Position numbers and translations under genes: made by a program
NCBI GenBank assembly: GCA_017347445.1
Contig: AP021856.1
Span: 2,550,613-2,614,612 of the forward strand
Direction of reading: 5' to 3'
DNA from: Candidatus Brocadia pituitae
GTDB taxonomy: Bacteria > Planctomycetota > Brocadiia > Brocadiales > Brocadiaceae
DNA length: 64,000 nt
The notes under the pieces: model-generated
What the model was told of the DNA's origin: nothing
Database searches by the model: none
What the model saw: the letters and a program-made list of their open reading frames with translations, nothing else
Shown here: positions 7,863-15,494 of the stretch, piece after piece
Layout of the letters: each line of letters starts with the position of its first letter
How positions within the stretch are numbered: the first letter of the stretch is position 1

Positions 7863-8879
7863 TTAGAATTGTGATAAAAACCGCAGATCATTCTCGTAGA
7901 AAAGGCGAATGTCATTAATGCCATACTTCAGCATGGTAATCCGTTCGACACCCATCCCAAAGGCAAAACCCGTATATTTTTCTGGATCGTAATGCACCGC
8001 TTTAAATACATTTGGGTCAACCATGCCGGCACCCAAAATTTCCACCCATCCGCTATAGGAACAGACACTACAGCCCTTGCCTCCACAGAGAGAGCATGAA
8101 ATATCAACCTCTGCACTTGGCTCAGTGAAAGGGAAAAATGATGGCCGAAAGCGCATCTGAACGTTTTGGCCAAAATAGCCCTTGATAAATTGGTAGAGCA
8201 CCCCTTTCAGATCTGCAAAGCTCACCCCTTCGTCTACCAGCAGGCCTTCCACCTGGTGAAACATAAAGGAGTGTCGCGCATCAACGGTATCTGGCCGATA
8301 TACCCTGCCCGGTGCAATAATACGAATGGGCGGTTTTTGTTTTTCCATAATACGAATCTGAACGGTTGATGTCTGGCTTCTTAAAAGCACATCATCTTTG
8401 ATATAAAAAGTATCAAAATCTGTTCGTGAAGGATGGTCAGCAGGGATATTTAATGCTTCAAAATTATAATACTCCAATTCCACTTCCGGGCCGTAAGCAA
8501 CTTCAAACCCCAGGTTTGCGAATACCTCTTTCATATCATCAATCGTTTGCGTCAGCGGATGTTTTTTTCCTCCGGACAGAGGTTTACCCGGTAATGTAAT
8601 ATCAAATAATTCAGCCTTGACTGCGGGAACTGCTTGCACAGACATTTTTTGTAAAAGCGTTTCGATACTATTGGTAAATTCACTTTTGAGAGAATTAACC
8701 CGTTGTCCAAAATCAGCACGCCTATCGATTGGCAACGTGGGAATAAGTTTCATCAGATCGTTGATAATGCCCTTTCTTCCTAAGTATTTTATCCTCAGTT
8801 GCTCCGCTTCTTTCCGTGTATCAATGGAGCAGATTTCTTCGTGCAAATTCCTTGTTACCGCTTCTAATTTATCTACCAT
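7863..8879 (-). CDS. pheS: phenylalanine--tRNA ligase alpha subunit
   Basis: 338 residues of the class II synthetase catalytic subunit that activates phenylalanine and charges tRNA-Phe. It has the N-terminal coiled-coil region (RIKYLGRKGIINDLMK), HPLTQTIDDMKEVFANLGF, motif 2 (RPDTVDARHSFMFHQVEG), and motif 3 in GFAFGMGVERITMLKYGI near the end. SCSLCGGKGCSVCSYSGW, before VEILGAGMVDPNVF, is the family's cysteine-rich loop. It is the first gene after the hairpin at 8898-8955 and is followed closely by pheT. Confidence 0.97.
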   Translation of the reverse strand: MVDKLEAVTRNLHEEICSIDTRKEAEQLRIKYLGRKGIINDLMKLIPTLPIDRRADFGQRVNSLKSEFTNSIETLLQKMSVQAVPAVKAELFDITLPGKPLSGGKKHPLTQTIDDMKEVFANLGFEVAYGPEVELEYYNFEALNIPADHPSRTDFDTFYIKDDVLLRSQTSTVQIRIMEKQKPPIRIIAPGRVYRPDTVDARHSFMFHQVEGLLVDEGVSFADLKGVLYQFIKGYFGQNVQMRFRPSFFPFTEPSAEVDISCSLCGGKGCSVCSYSGWVEILGAGMVDPNVFKAVHYDPEKYTGFAFGMGVERITMLKYGINDIRLFYENDLRFLSQF

Positions 8880-8897
8880 ATCATCGAATTTCTCAAA

Positions 8898-8955
8898 GAC
8901 ATAAAAAACGCAGGCACGTTCTCTACCGTTCTGTTTCCAGAAAAGAACGTGCCTT
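8898..8955 (-). terminator. rho-independent terminator or attenuator between rplT and pheS
   Basis: On the minus strand AGGCACGTTCT (8954-8944) pairs with AGAACGTGCCT (8921-8911) around a 22-base loop, followed by GCG and six T residues. It lies after rplT and just before pheS, so it would end the thrS-infC-rpmI-rplT transcript or set pheST levels by attenuation. I see no Phe-rich leader peptide and no T-box motif in the short leader. Confidence 0.75.
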
Positions 8956-9012
8956 CTGTTTCAAAAATACCCTATTCTATGCAAATGATCGGCGCTGTTA
9001 AGGTGCAAGGTC

Positions 9013-9366
9013 TTACATTGCCGCTTTCACTTGCTCGACTAATTGATCGAATGCAGGTTTATCGTTAACCGCCATCTCAGCCAGCATTTTTCTGTTAAGA
9101 TCTACCTTCGTCTTGATCAATCCACTCATAAAACGGCTATATGATATCCCTCTTTCCCTGGCCGCTGCACTGATTCGGGAAATCCAGAGTTCTCTAAATT
9201 TTCTCTTTCGTGCTTTCCGGTCTCTGAACGAAAAAACCATGGCGCGAATATAGGTTTCCATGGCCTTACGGTACAAATTACCCCTGCCACCCCAATAACC
9301 TTCCGTCTTGTTTAATAATCTTTTTCTCGATCTTTTTCTTGCACAACCTTTTGTTGCTCTTGGCAT
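9013..9366 (-). CDS. rplT: 50S ribosomal protein L20
   Basis: 117 residues, the standard L20 length. It begins MPRATKGCARKRSRKRLL, and the assembly-critical basic N-terminal tail is followed by GYWGGRGNLYRKAMETYIRA and FRDRKARKRKFRELWISRIS. L20 binds 23S rRNA early in assembly of the large subunit and in several bacteria represses its own operon through the mRNA. It lies in the canonical infC-rpmI-rplT order, 91 bases after rpmI. Confidence 0.97.
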   Translation of the reverse strand: MPRATKGCARKRSRKRLLNKTEGYWGGRGNLYRKAMETYIRAMVFSFRDRKARKRKFRELWISRISAAARERGISYSRFMSGLIKTKVDLNRKMLAEMAVNDKPAFDQLVEQVKAAM

Positions 9367-9457
9367 GTTACAACTCTTTCATCAAAAAATTTTACCTTAA
9401 GCCTTCGGCGACTACCTGCTTGAAATCCCCATACATATATCGACACATACTTTTACC

Positions 9458-9655
9458 CTAAGACCCTCTTAATGCCCTCGTCATGATTTTATTGAAGGCG
9501 GATGAGACCCCTGTTTTTTTTCTCAGATGCTGAAGTCGCCTTCCAGACTTTCCAGACATCAGATGGCCCTTCCCTGCCTTTGGTCTCTTAACCTTTCCTC
9601 TGGCACTTATTTTTATTCTTTTTTTAAGCCCCTTATGGGTTTTCAACTTTGGCAT
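9458..9655 (-). CDS. rpmI: 50S ribosomal protein L35
   Basis: 65 residues, MPKLKTHKGLKKRIK, as usual for L35. An in-frame ATG five codons upstream belongs to the sequence ATGGAGGTTGTACAG, whose GGAGG sits eight bases before the ATG at 9655. That motif is the ribosome-binding site, so 9655 is the likely start. The protein is small and very basic and belongs to the large subunit. It lies between infC and rplT in the conserved order. Confidence 0.96.
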   Translation of the reverse strand: MPKLKTHKGLKKRIKISARGKVKRPKAGKGHLMSGKSGRRLQHLRKKTGVSSAFNKIMTRALRGS

Positions 9656-9741
9656 CTGTACAACCTCCATTCAACAAATTAATTTACCTTCAATCCGCAC
9701 TGAATAACAAGAAGCGGGTTTCGATTGTCACTGAAACTTTT

Positions 9742-10239
9742 TTATTTAGGCGATAAAATGATACCCATTCTGCGCTCATCAGATATTTTTTCTTTCTCCA
9801 CTTTGGCAATATCCTCAAGTGCATCAGCAATTTGCTTTAGCATGCCCTCCCCGACCTCTGTATGAGCACGCTCTCTTCCCTTAAACATTATGCTGATGAG
9901 AACACGATCTCTATTTTCTAAAAATTTTCTGGCCTGCCGGATCTTTGTTTGTATATCGTGTTCACCAGTTTTTGGCCTCAGCCTTAATTCTTTTAACTGC
10001 ACCACATGTTGCTTCTGATGCAACTTTTTCTTTTGCCTATATTTAAACTTACCATAATTCATAATCCGGCATACCGGTGGATTTGCATCAGGAGCTACCT
10101 CTACAAGGTCGAGTTCCACAGTCCTTGCTTTTGCGATAGCGTCTTCTTTGCTAATTACTCCCACCTGAACACCGTTCTCATCAATTAACCGTACCGTTGA
10201 GGAACGGATCCGTTCGTTAATCCTTAATTCTTGTGAAAT
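9742..10239 (-). CDS. infC: translation initiation factor IF-3, AUU start codon
   Basis: With a start at 10239 the protein has 165 residues, the normal IF-3 length, opening with (M)SQELRINERIRSSTVRLID. An ATG-only call would begin at 10164 and lose the conserved N-terminal domain. The codon at 10239-10237 is ATT, preceded after seven bases by GGGAGGAG. AUU initiation of infC is known from Escherichia coli and other bacteria, where IF-3 represses its own translation by discriminating against non-canonical starts. The C-domain carries RIMNYGKFKYRQKKK and KIRQARKFLENRDRVLISIM. thrS ends 27 bases upstream. Confidence 0.95.
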   Translation of the reverse strand: MSQELRINERIRSSTVRLIDENGVQVGVISKEDAIAKARTVELDLVEVAPDANPPVCRIMNYGKFKYRQKKKLHQKQHVVQLKELRLRPKTGEHDIQTKIRQARKFLENRDRVLISIMFKGRERAHTEVGEGMLKQIADALEDIAKVEKEKISDERRMGIILSPK

Positions 10240-10254
10240 GTATATTCTCCTCCC
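10237..10254 (-). promoter_or_regulatory. infC ribosome-binding site and AUU start
   Basis: Minus-strand GGGAGGAG (10254-10247), spacer AATATAC, then ATT (10239-10237). There is no ATG, GTG or TTG in this frame at a suitable distance, and the conserved IF-3 N-terminus begins here. A strong Shine-Dalgarno sequence with a rare AUU start fits IF-3 autoregulation. Confidence 0.85.
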
Positions 10255-10266
10255 AAAAAGTTACGA

Positions 10267-12189
10267 TTACCCTTTTGCTATGATTTCTGATTCCATCTTT
10301 CTGATGCACTCTTCCATAGGAATGGTCCCTTCATTCCCTTTCTTTCTGCTCCTGACAGAAACGGTGCCGCCTTCCACTTCTTTATCCCCCACAATGAGTA
10401 AATAGGGAATTTTTTCCAAGGTTCCTTCCCGTATCTTGTAATTAATTTTAGCGCTGCTCGTATCACATTCTGCCCTAAAATTCTTCGCGAGCAACAAGGT
10501 CTCTATTTTTTTTGCATAATCAATGTGTGCGTCGGTAATCGGCAATATCCTTACCTGAACGGGTGCAATCCATAAAGGAAAATCACCTGCATAATGTTCT
10601 ATCAAACACCCGATAAAACGCTCCATGGCCCCTAGTACCGTACGATGCACCATAACCACCCGGTGATGAAACCCATCAGAACCGACATAATTGACATCAA
10701 ATCTCTCCGGCAGATTAAAGTCCACCTGAATCGTAGGGCCCTGCCAACCGCGTCCTATAGCATCCTTGACCTTGATATCAATTGCCGGGCCGTAAAACTT
10801 TGCCTCTCCCTCCATCCGTGTATATTTCAATCCCTTTTTTTCCAGGGCAATTCTCAGGGCATCCTCAGCATGTTCCCAAACTTCATCCCGGCCGATGTAT
10901 TTTTCTTTTTCTCCTTTACCCCGAACGCTTAATTCTATCTCATATTCATGAAATCCAAAACTTGACAACATAAACTGAGCCAGATCAATTACCCCCAGGA
11001 TTTCTCGTTCCAGTTGATCTGGGGTACAAAAGATATGCGCATCATCCTGAGTAAATCCCCGCACCCGTAACAATCCATGCAAGACACCCGATCGTTCATA
11101 CCGGTACACGGTCCCCAATTCCCCCCACCGTAACGGTAAATCTCGGTAGCTGTGCAGCTTTGTCTTGTACATCAGCACAGCAAAAGGACAATTCATGGGT
11201 TTTAAGATATATTCATGCCCATCTACCTCAATGGGTGAATACATGCTTTCACGGTAAAAATTCCAGTGACCGCTGGTTTTCCATAAATTGATCTTTGCAA
11301 TATGAGGACTGTAGAGAATATCATATCCACGTTTGAAATGCTCTTCTCTCCAAAAATTCTCAATGATATTCCGTATCCTTGCACCCTTCGGATGCCAGAA
11401 GGTTAGTCCAGGCCCCCCCTCTTCATGAAAACTGAAAAGATCTAAATCTCTTCCTATTTTACGGTGATCACGTTTTTCCGCCTCTTCAAGGAATTTTAGA
11501 TATTTCGTGAGTTCTGCCTGCGTAAAAAATGCCGTCCCATAAATACGCTGCAGCATGGGATTTGTTTCCTTCCCACGCCAATAAGCACCGGCCACACTCA
11601 GGAGTTTAAATGTTCTCCCCCTGCCCGTCCTCTGAATATGGGGACCCCGGCACAGGTCGGTAAAATCTCCTTGCGTATAAAACGACACCGTTTCATCTTC
11701 AATATCTTTAATCAGCTCTGCCTTAAATGGCTGACCAGACGCTTCCATCTTTTTTATCGCTGTATCGCGGGGTAATTCCATCCTCGTGATATGAATATCC
11801 TCGCGAATGATTTTTGCCATTTCGTCTTCAATCTTCCTGAGATCCTCTTCAGACAGGCTGTGCTGGAGGCTAAAGTCATAATAAAACCCATTTTCAATCG
11901 TAGGCCCTATCCCAAGTTTTACACCAGGAAAGAGCCGGCTGACTGCCTGAGCCATAATGTGCGCCATGCTGTGACGGAGAATTTCCAGCCCCTCGTCCGT
12001 ATCTTCAGTAATTACCGACAAAGAGATATCTTCTGTAATAGGATAACTCAGGTCCACAAGCACACCACCAGCTTTTCCCGCCAGCGCCCTTTCGCTCAAA
12101 CGGTTACCAATATTGCAGGCAACTTCGCCAATGGTTGTATTTTCTTTATACTCTTTTTTCGTCCCGTCAGGTAAGGTAATCTTAACCAT
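10267..12189 (-). CDS. thrS: threonine--tRNA ligase
   Basis: 640 residues, standard length. Domains in order are TGS (residues 1-62, ITLPDGTKKEYKENTTIGEV), the editing/SAD domain with HSMAHIMAQAVSRLFPGVK and SVAGAYWRG, the class II catalytic core (MNCPFAVLMYK with the zinc-binding Cys, YRYERSGVLHGLLRVRGFTQ, VMVHRTVLGAMERFIG motif 3) and the C-terminal anticodon domain (PLWIAPVQVRILPIT). It charges tRNA-Thr and edits Ser-tRNA-Thr. It leads the translation operon that continues with infC. No T-box was found upstream. Confidence 0.97.
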   Translation of the reverse strand: MVKITLPDGTKKEYKENTTIGEVACNIGNRLSERALAGKAGGVLVDLSYPITEDISLSVITEDTDEGLEILRHSMAHIMAQAVSRLFPGVKLGIGPTIENGFYYDFSLQHSLSEEDLRKIEDEMAKIIREDIHITRMELPRDTAIKKMEASGQPFKAELIKDIEDETVSFYTQGDFTDLCRGPHIQRTGRGRTFKLLSVAGAYWRGKETNPMLQRIYGTAFFTQAELTKYLKFLEEAEKRDHRKIGRDLDLFSFHEEGGPGLTFWHPKGARIRNIIENFWREEHFKRGYDILYSPHIAKINLWKTSGHWNFYRESMYSPIEVDGHEYILKPMNCPFAVLMYKTKLHSYRDLPLRWGELGTVYRYERSGVLHGLLRVRGFTQDDAHIFCTPDQLEREILGVIDLAQFMLSSFGFHEYEIELSVRGKGEKEKYIGRDEVWEHAEDALRIALEKKGLKYTRMEGEAKFYGPAIDIKVKDAIGRGWQGPTIQVDFNLPERFDVNYVGSDGFHHRVVMVHRTVLGAMERFIGCLIEHYAGDFPLWIAPVQVRILPITDAHIDYAKKIETLLLAKNFRAECDTSSAKINYKIREGTLEKIPYLLIVGDKEVEGGTVSVRSRKKGNEGTIPMEECIRKMESEIIAKG

Positions 12190-12474
12190 AGTAAACTTTT
12201 CTATTCTTCGTTACCATTCATAGCGCAGCAAGGCCACAACTAAAAGAGTTTAACCACAAAGGAAACAAAAAAACTTAGCCGCATGAAAATGGGGAAAGAT
12301 GTTTTTATAGGACAATACTATGTGCTTTAAAATCACTTTTCTTTCCTGTACATGAACCATATTCTTCTATTTCCTTGATACAATAACAATATTCCCGTGG
12401 TACTAATCGCTATGAATGAGTTAATGTCATTGAAAGATTCAGAGAAATTCTTGAGACGTGGTTAACCAGGTCTA

Positions 12475-12551
12475 TGGTGGGCGATACTGGGCTCGAACCA
12501 GTGACCTCTTGCTTGTCGAGCAAGCGCTCTAGCCAACTGAGCTAATCGCCC
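12475..12551 (-). tRNA. tRNA-Val (GAC), CCA encoded
   Basis: The minus strand folds as a complete cloverleaf: acceptor GGGCGAT/ATCGCCC, D-arm GCTC/GAGC, anticodon stem CTTGC/GCAAG with loop TCGACAA, five-base variable region, and T-arm ACTGG/CCAGT with TTCGAGC. Discriminator A is followed by encoded CCA. The middle of the anticodon loop is GAC, giving valine. Position 33 is C instead of the nearly invariant U. Confidence 0.92.
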
Positions 12552-12793
12552 TAAGTATTTTAGTGATGGATGACACTCAATCTTCTCCCGAAATCTCTAG
12601 GAATATCATACTTAGGCGGAAATATGCTATCAGATAGACTTTTTTTTGTCAAGCAAAAATGGCTCTCAGTAAAAATGGATGGCAGGCATTCATACAATTT
12701 TAAAAAAATATTTAAAAACACCGGATGCTCTGCTATGATTAACCCGTAAAAGAATAACGTTCATTAATCGCTTGTTAATATGGAAACCCGGCA

Positions 12794-13699
12794 GTGTCAA
12801 CGATAATAGAAAAAATTAAGGATTTAAAAACAAAAAGAAATGCTGTAATCCTTGCGCATAACTACCAGCGTGGTGATGTGCAGGATATCGCCGATTTCGC
12901 CGGCGATTCTTTAGGACTTTCCCAGCAGGCGGCCAATACCAAAGCCGATATTATTGTATTCTGTGGTGTACACTTCATGGCAGAAACGGCTTCGATCCTT
13001 TGTCCTGACAAAGTGGTGCTCTTGCCCGATGAACATGCAGGGTGTCCCATGGCAAACATGATAACCCTGAAACAACTCAGGATAAAGAAGAACGAACACC
13101 CCCATGCCAAAGTCGTCTGTTATGTAAACAGCACGGCCGCCATAAAAGCAGAGAGTGACATATGCTGCACTTCTTCCAACGCAATGAAAATTGTATCATC
13201 CATTCCAAAAGACCAGGAAATCATTTTTATACCAGATAAGAGCCTCGGAGGCTACGTGTCCTCCAAACTGAATCGGCCTATGATACTGTGGGAAGGTTAT
13301 TGCCCCACCCATCACAGGATCTTATCAGAACACATTATCATTTTAAAGACAAAGCACCCGGAAGCAAAGGTCGTCGTCCATCCGGAATGTACACCGGATG
13401 TAATTGCCCTTGCAGACCATGTTGCCAGCACTACCGGTATCGCCAAGTATTGTAAAGAAACCGATGCAAAAGAATTTATCATAGGCACGGAAACAGGCAT
13501 CCTTCATCGTTTAAAGAAAGAGAATCCACAAAAAACCTTTTATGCTATTACCCTTCTTGCTGATTGCTCTAATATGAAGCTTATTAGTCTTGAAAAGGTG
13601 TTGTGGTCGCTAGAGGATCTCGTTTACCAGATAAAGGTACCCGATGACATTGCCGCAAAAGCACGGCTGGCTATTCAAAAAATGCTTGATTTGTCATAA
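12794..13699 (+). CDS. nadA: quinolinate synthase NadA
   Basis: 301 residues from a GTG start. NadA condenses iminoaspartate with dihydroxyacetone phosphate to quinolinate in NAD synthesis and carries one [4Fe-4S] cluster. The three conserved cluster cysteines are visible in ETASILCPDKVVLLP, VVHPECTPDVI and LADCSNMKLISLEKV. Substrate-binding segments AHNYQRGDVQDIADF, FCGVHFMAE, YVNSTAAIKAESD and STTGIAKYC are also present. No nadB or nadC lies next to it, so quinolinate supply and use are encoded elsewhere. The next 300 bases hold a dispersed hairpin element. Confidence 0.96.
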   Translation: MSTIIEKIKDLKTKRNAVILAHNYQRGDVQDIADFAGDSLGLSQQAANTKADIIVFCGVHFMAETASILCPDKVVLLPDEHAGCPMANMITLKQLRIKKNEHPHAKVVCYVNSTAAIKAESDICCTSSNAMKIVSSIPKDQEIIFIPDKSLGGYVSSKLNRPMILWEGYCPTHHRILSEHIIILKTKHPEAKVVVHPECTPDVIALADHVASTTGIAKYCKETDAKEFIIGTETGILHRLKKENPQKTFYAITLLADCSNMKLISLEKVLWSLEDLVYQIKVPDDIAAKARLAIQKMLDLS

Positions 13700-13743
13700 A
13701 TATACTCAAGAGGCTCATACTTTGTGATTTTTAAACCCGTTAC

Positions 13744-13978
13744 ATCGCCGTCATGATCTAACGGGGTGGCACGGACAAGCATAGCTTGTCCGTGTTTTTG
13801 CAATACTGCTTGATGCCTTGTGCTTGCGTGGTCTGCCTGGCATTGTCTATCCAAATGTTAAAATGAATACTTCGTAAACGTAAACAATGTCGTGCAAGTC
13901 CAACACGGACAAACGGAGTTTGTCCGTGCCACCCTGTTGCCAATGTAAAATTCATCTTTTATGAACATCTTGAGTATA
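13744..13978. repeat. dispersed hairpin element, copy C1
   Basis: GGTGGCACGGACAAGCATAG near the left end is the partial inverse of CGGAGTTTGTCCGTGCCACC on the right. A ~220-base, diverged copy in the opposite orientation is at 53783-54015; both copies share the ends (CATCGCCGTCATGATCTAAC / its counterpart, and TGAACATCTTGAGT) and the middle (TTGTCTATCCAAAT). No ORF spans it. It behaves like a non-autonomous mobile repeat. Confidence 0.85.
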
Positions 13979-14014
13979 GCCCTGCAAAAAGGCTGACGGT
14001 ATTAAAAAGACCTC

Positions 14015-14836
14015 ATGAATACGGAAGAAAAACTGAAAAAATTGAGAGATACGATAAAGTCCTTAGAAAGTGTGGTGGTGGCCTTCTCCGGGGGGGTGGA
14101 TAGTTCCCTGGTAGCAAAGGTCTGTTATGATGTACTGGGAGACAAGGCCATTGCCGTTACTGCACGGTCAGAGACGTACCCCGAGTATGAATACGAAGAG
14201 GCCAGAAAGATTGCTCAAGAAATTGGTATCCCCCACATGACCATTGATACCAGCGAACTCGGCATCGATGGCTTTGCCCAAAATCCTCCCAACCGCTGCT
14301 ATTTCTGCAAATCAGAATTATTCGGGAAACTCAGGGAAATTGCCCGGGAAAAGGGCTATAAGCATGTTGCAGACGGCGCTAATCTTGATGATACAGGTGA
14401 ATACAGACCAGGCCTGGATGCAGCAAAAGAACTTGAAGTACGTAGCCCTTTAAAAGAAACTGGCCTGAGAAAATCAGACATTCGTGAGATATCAAAGCAC
14501 CTGAAACTTTCCAACTGGGATAAACCTCCCTATGCATGCATGTCTTCCAGGTTTCCTTATGGAAATGTAATAACCGAGGAAAAACTGGCGATCGTTGCCG
14601 CAGCAGAAAATTATTTAAGAAGTATAGGGTTGCGACAATTCCGCGTCCGACATCATGATACCATTGCACGAATTGAAGTGCTGCCTGACGATATCCCTGC
14701 ACTCTTGCAGAATGATAAGCGCAAAGAGCTTATTAAAAAATTCAAGGAAATTGGTTATAAATATGTCACTATCGATATGGAAGGATACCGGAGTGGTAGT
14801 ATGAATGAGGTGCTTAAAACTACGAATATCATTTAA
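14015..14836 (+). CDS. larE: ATP-dependent sacrificial sulfur transferase LarE
   Basis: 273 residues of the PP-loop LarE family, which adenylates the carboxylates of the pyridinium mononucleotide made by LarB and inserts sulfur for the nickel-pincer cofactor. The PP-loop is AFSGGVDSSLVAKV (residues 23-36). NRCYFCKSELF (Cys 94 and 97) plus YACMSSRFPYG (Cys about 174) give three cysteines. That matches the cluster-binding type of LarE, which carries a [4Fe-4S], as opposed to the single-sacrificial-Cys type. The motif assignment is from family knowledge. The last 42 bases of the gene are repeated at 15382-15424, beyond the toxin-antitoxin-like pair. Confidence 0.92.
   Translation: MNTEEKLKKLRDTIKSLESVVVAFSGGVDSSLVAKVCYDVLGDKAIAVTARSETYPEYEYEEARKIAQEIGIPHMTIDTSELGIDGFAQNPPNRCYFCKSELFGKLREIAREKGYKHVADGANLDDTGEYRPGLDAAKELEVRSPLKETGLRKSDIREISKHLKLSNWDKPPYACMSSRFPYGNVITEEKLAIVAAAENYLRSIGLRQFRVRHHDTIARIEVLPDDIPALLQNDKRKELIKKFKEIGYKYVTIDMEGYRSGSMNEVLKTTNII
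14774..14815 (+). repeat. direct repeat, copy 1 (larE 3' end)
   Basis: The larE tail beginning GATATGGAAGGATACCGGAG is repeated with a few differences at 15382-15424. The two copies bracket the small antitoxin-like and PIN-domain genes. Confidence 0.8.
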
Positions 14837-14853
14837 ATTATGGAGAATTAGGA

Positions 14854-15027
14854 ATGAGTACGGTAGTGATAAAAGACTCTTTAGATGAAACCAAAAAGAA
14901 AGAAGTACACGATATTGAAAAGAAACGTTTATTTAATGCTTATAAGTATTGTGGCATTCTTAAATGGAAGTTAAAGCCAATAAACTATCAAAAGGAATTA
15001 AGGAATGAATGGAAGCATCCTGATTGA
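14854..15027 (+). CDS. small antitoxin-like protein
   Basis: 57 residues, [20 protein letters not shown] with a basic C-terminal half. It begins 18 bases after larE behind GGAG, and its 3' end overlaps the PIN-domain reading frame by 23 bases. That overlapping small-then-PIN order is the usual antitoxin-toxin layout. No DNA-binding fold is obvious by eye, and the protein is shorter than most VapB antitoxins, so the antitoxin role is inferred from position only. Confidence 0.55.
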   Translation: MSTVVIKDSLDETKKKEVHDIEKKRLFNAYKYCGILKWKLKPINYQKELRNEWKHPD

Positions 15028-15375
15028 TACGAATATTGCTCTCTATCTTTTGACAGGAAACAAAAAAGTAGCAGACTTATTAGATAGCAAAAGAGTTTTT
15101 GCCTCCTTCATAACCGAAGTGGAAATCCTGAGTTATCCTAAAATTACAACTGAAGAACAATCCAAAATAAAGAAATTTTTAAATGAGATAACCGTCGTTG
15201 GGTGGAATGATACGATACGGGTCAGACTATACATCTTAAAAAGAATTATAAAATCAAGCTTCCTGATGCAATTATTTCTGCCACGTCTCTTTATTTAAAA
15301 ATTCCCCTTTTTACTGCAGACAAAGAATTCTTTGAAATTTCCGAGGAAATAGATTTGATAGTATATGAGATTTGA
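15005..15375 (+). pseudogene. VapC-like PIN-domain toxin with one frameshift
   Basis: The first frame (15005 to about 15240) reads [20 protein letters not shown], with the first PIN acidic residue (D in LIDTN) and a conserved Glu in [10 protein letters not shown]. After an A5 run at about 15237-15241 the protein continues in another frame as [20 protein letters not shown] and ADKEFFEI, which hold the remaining PIN acidic residues (LPDAIIAA-like and TADKEF). Adding one A to the run restores an intact ~122-residue VapC-type endoribonuclease. Without that the product is a 97-residue truncated protein with a foreign tail. Either a genuine mutation, a slippage site or a sequencing error explains it. 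Confidence 0.8.
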
Positions 15376-15381
15376 ACATTT

Positions 15382-15424
15382 GATTATGGAAGGAGACCGG
15401 AGTGGCAGTATGAATAAGGTGCTT
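15382..15424 (+). repeat. direct repeat, copy 2 (duplicated larE tail)
   Basis: GATTATGGAAGGAGACCGGA and the following bases repeat the larE 3' end at 14774-14815, including the ATGAATRAGGTGCTTA segment. It lies seven bases after the PIN-domain stop codon. Confidence 0.8.
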
Positions 15425-15438
15425 ACCCAACAAAAATT

Positions 15439-15475
15439 AAAAGGGTAATATCCTTTTTGAAAATATTACCCTTTT
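15439..15475. terminator. bidirectional hairpin terminator
   Basis: AAAAGGGTAATAT (15439-15451) is perfectly complementary to ATATTACCCTTTT (15463-15475). A/T runs on both sides let it serve the prepilin gene on the minus strand and the module on the plus strand. Confidence 0.8.
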
Positions 15476-15494
15476 AAAAAATAATAAAACCACG

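Noticed and set aside
8880-9012. T-box riboswitch upstream of pheS
   Set aside because: The leader has a terminator hairpin but no AGGGTGGNACCGCG-type T-box sequence and is too short for a specifier domain.
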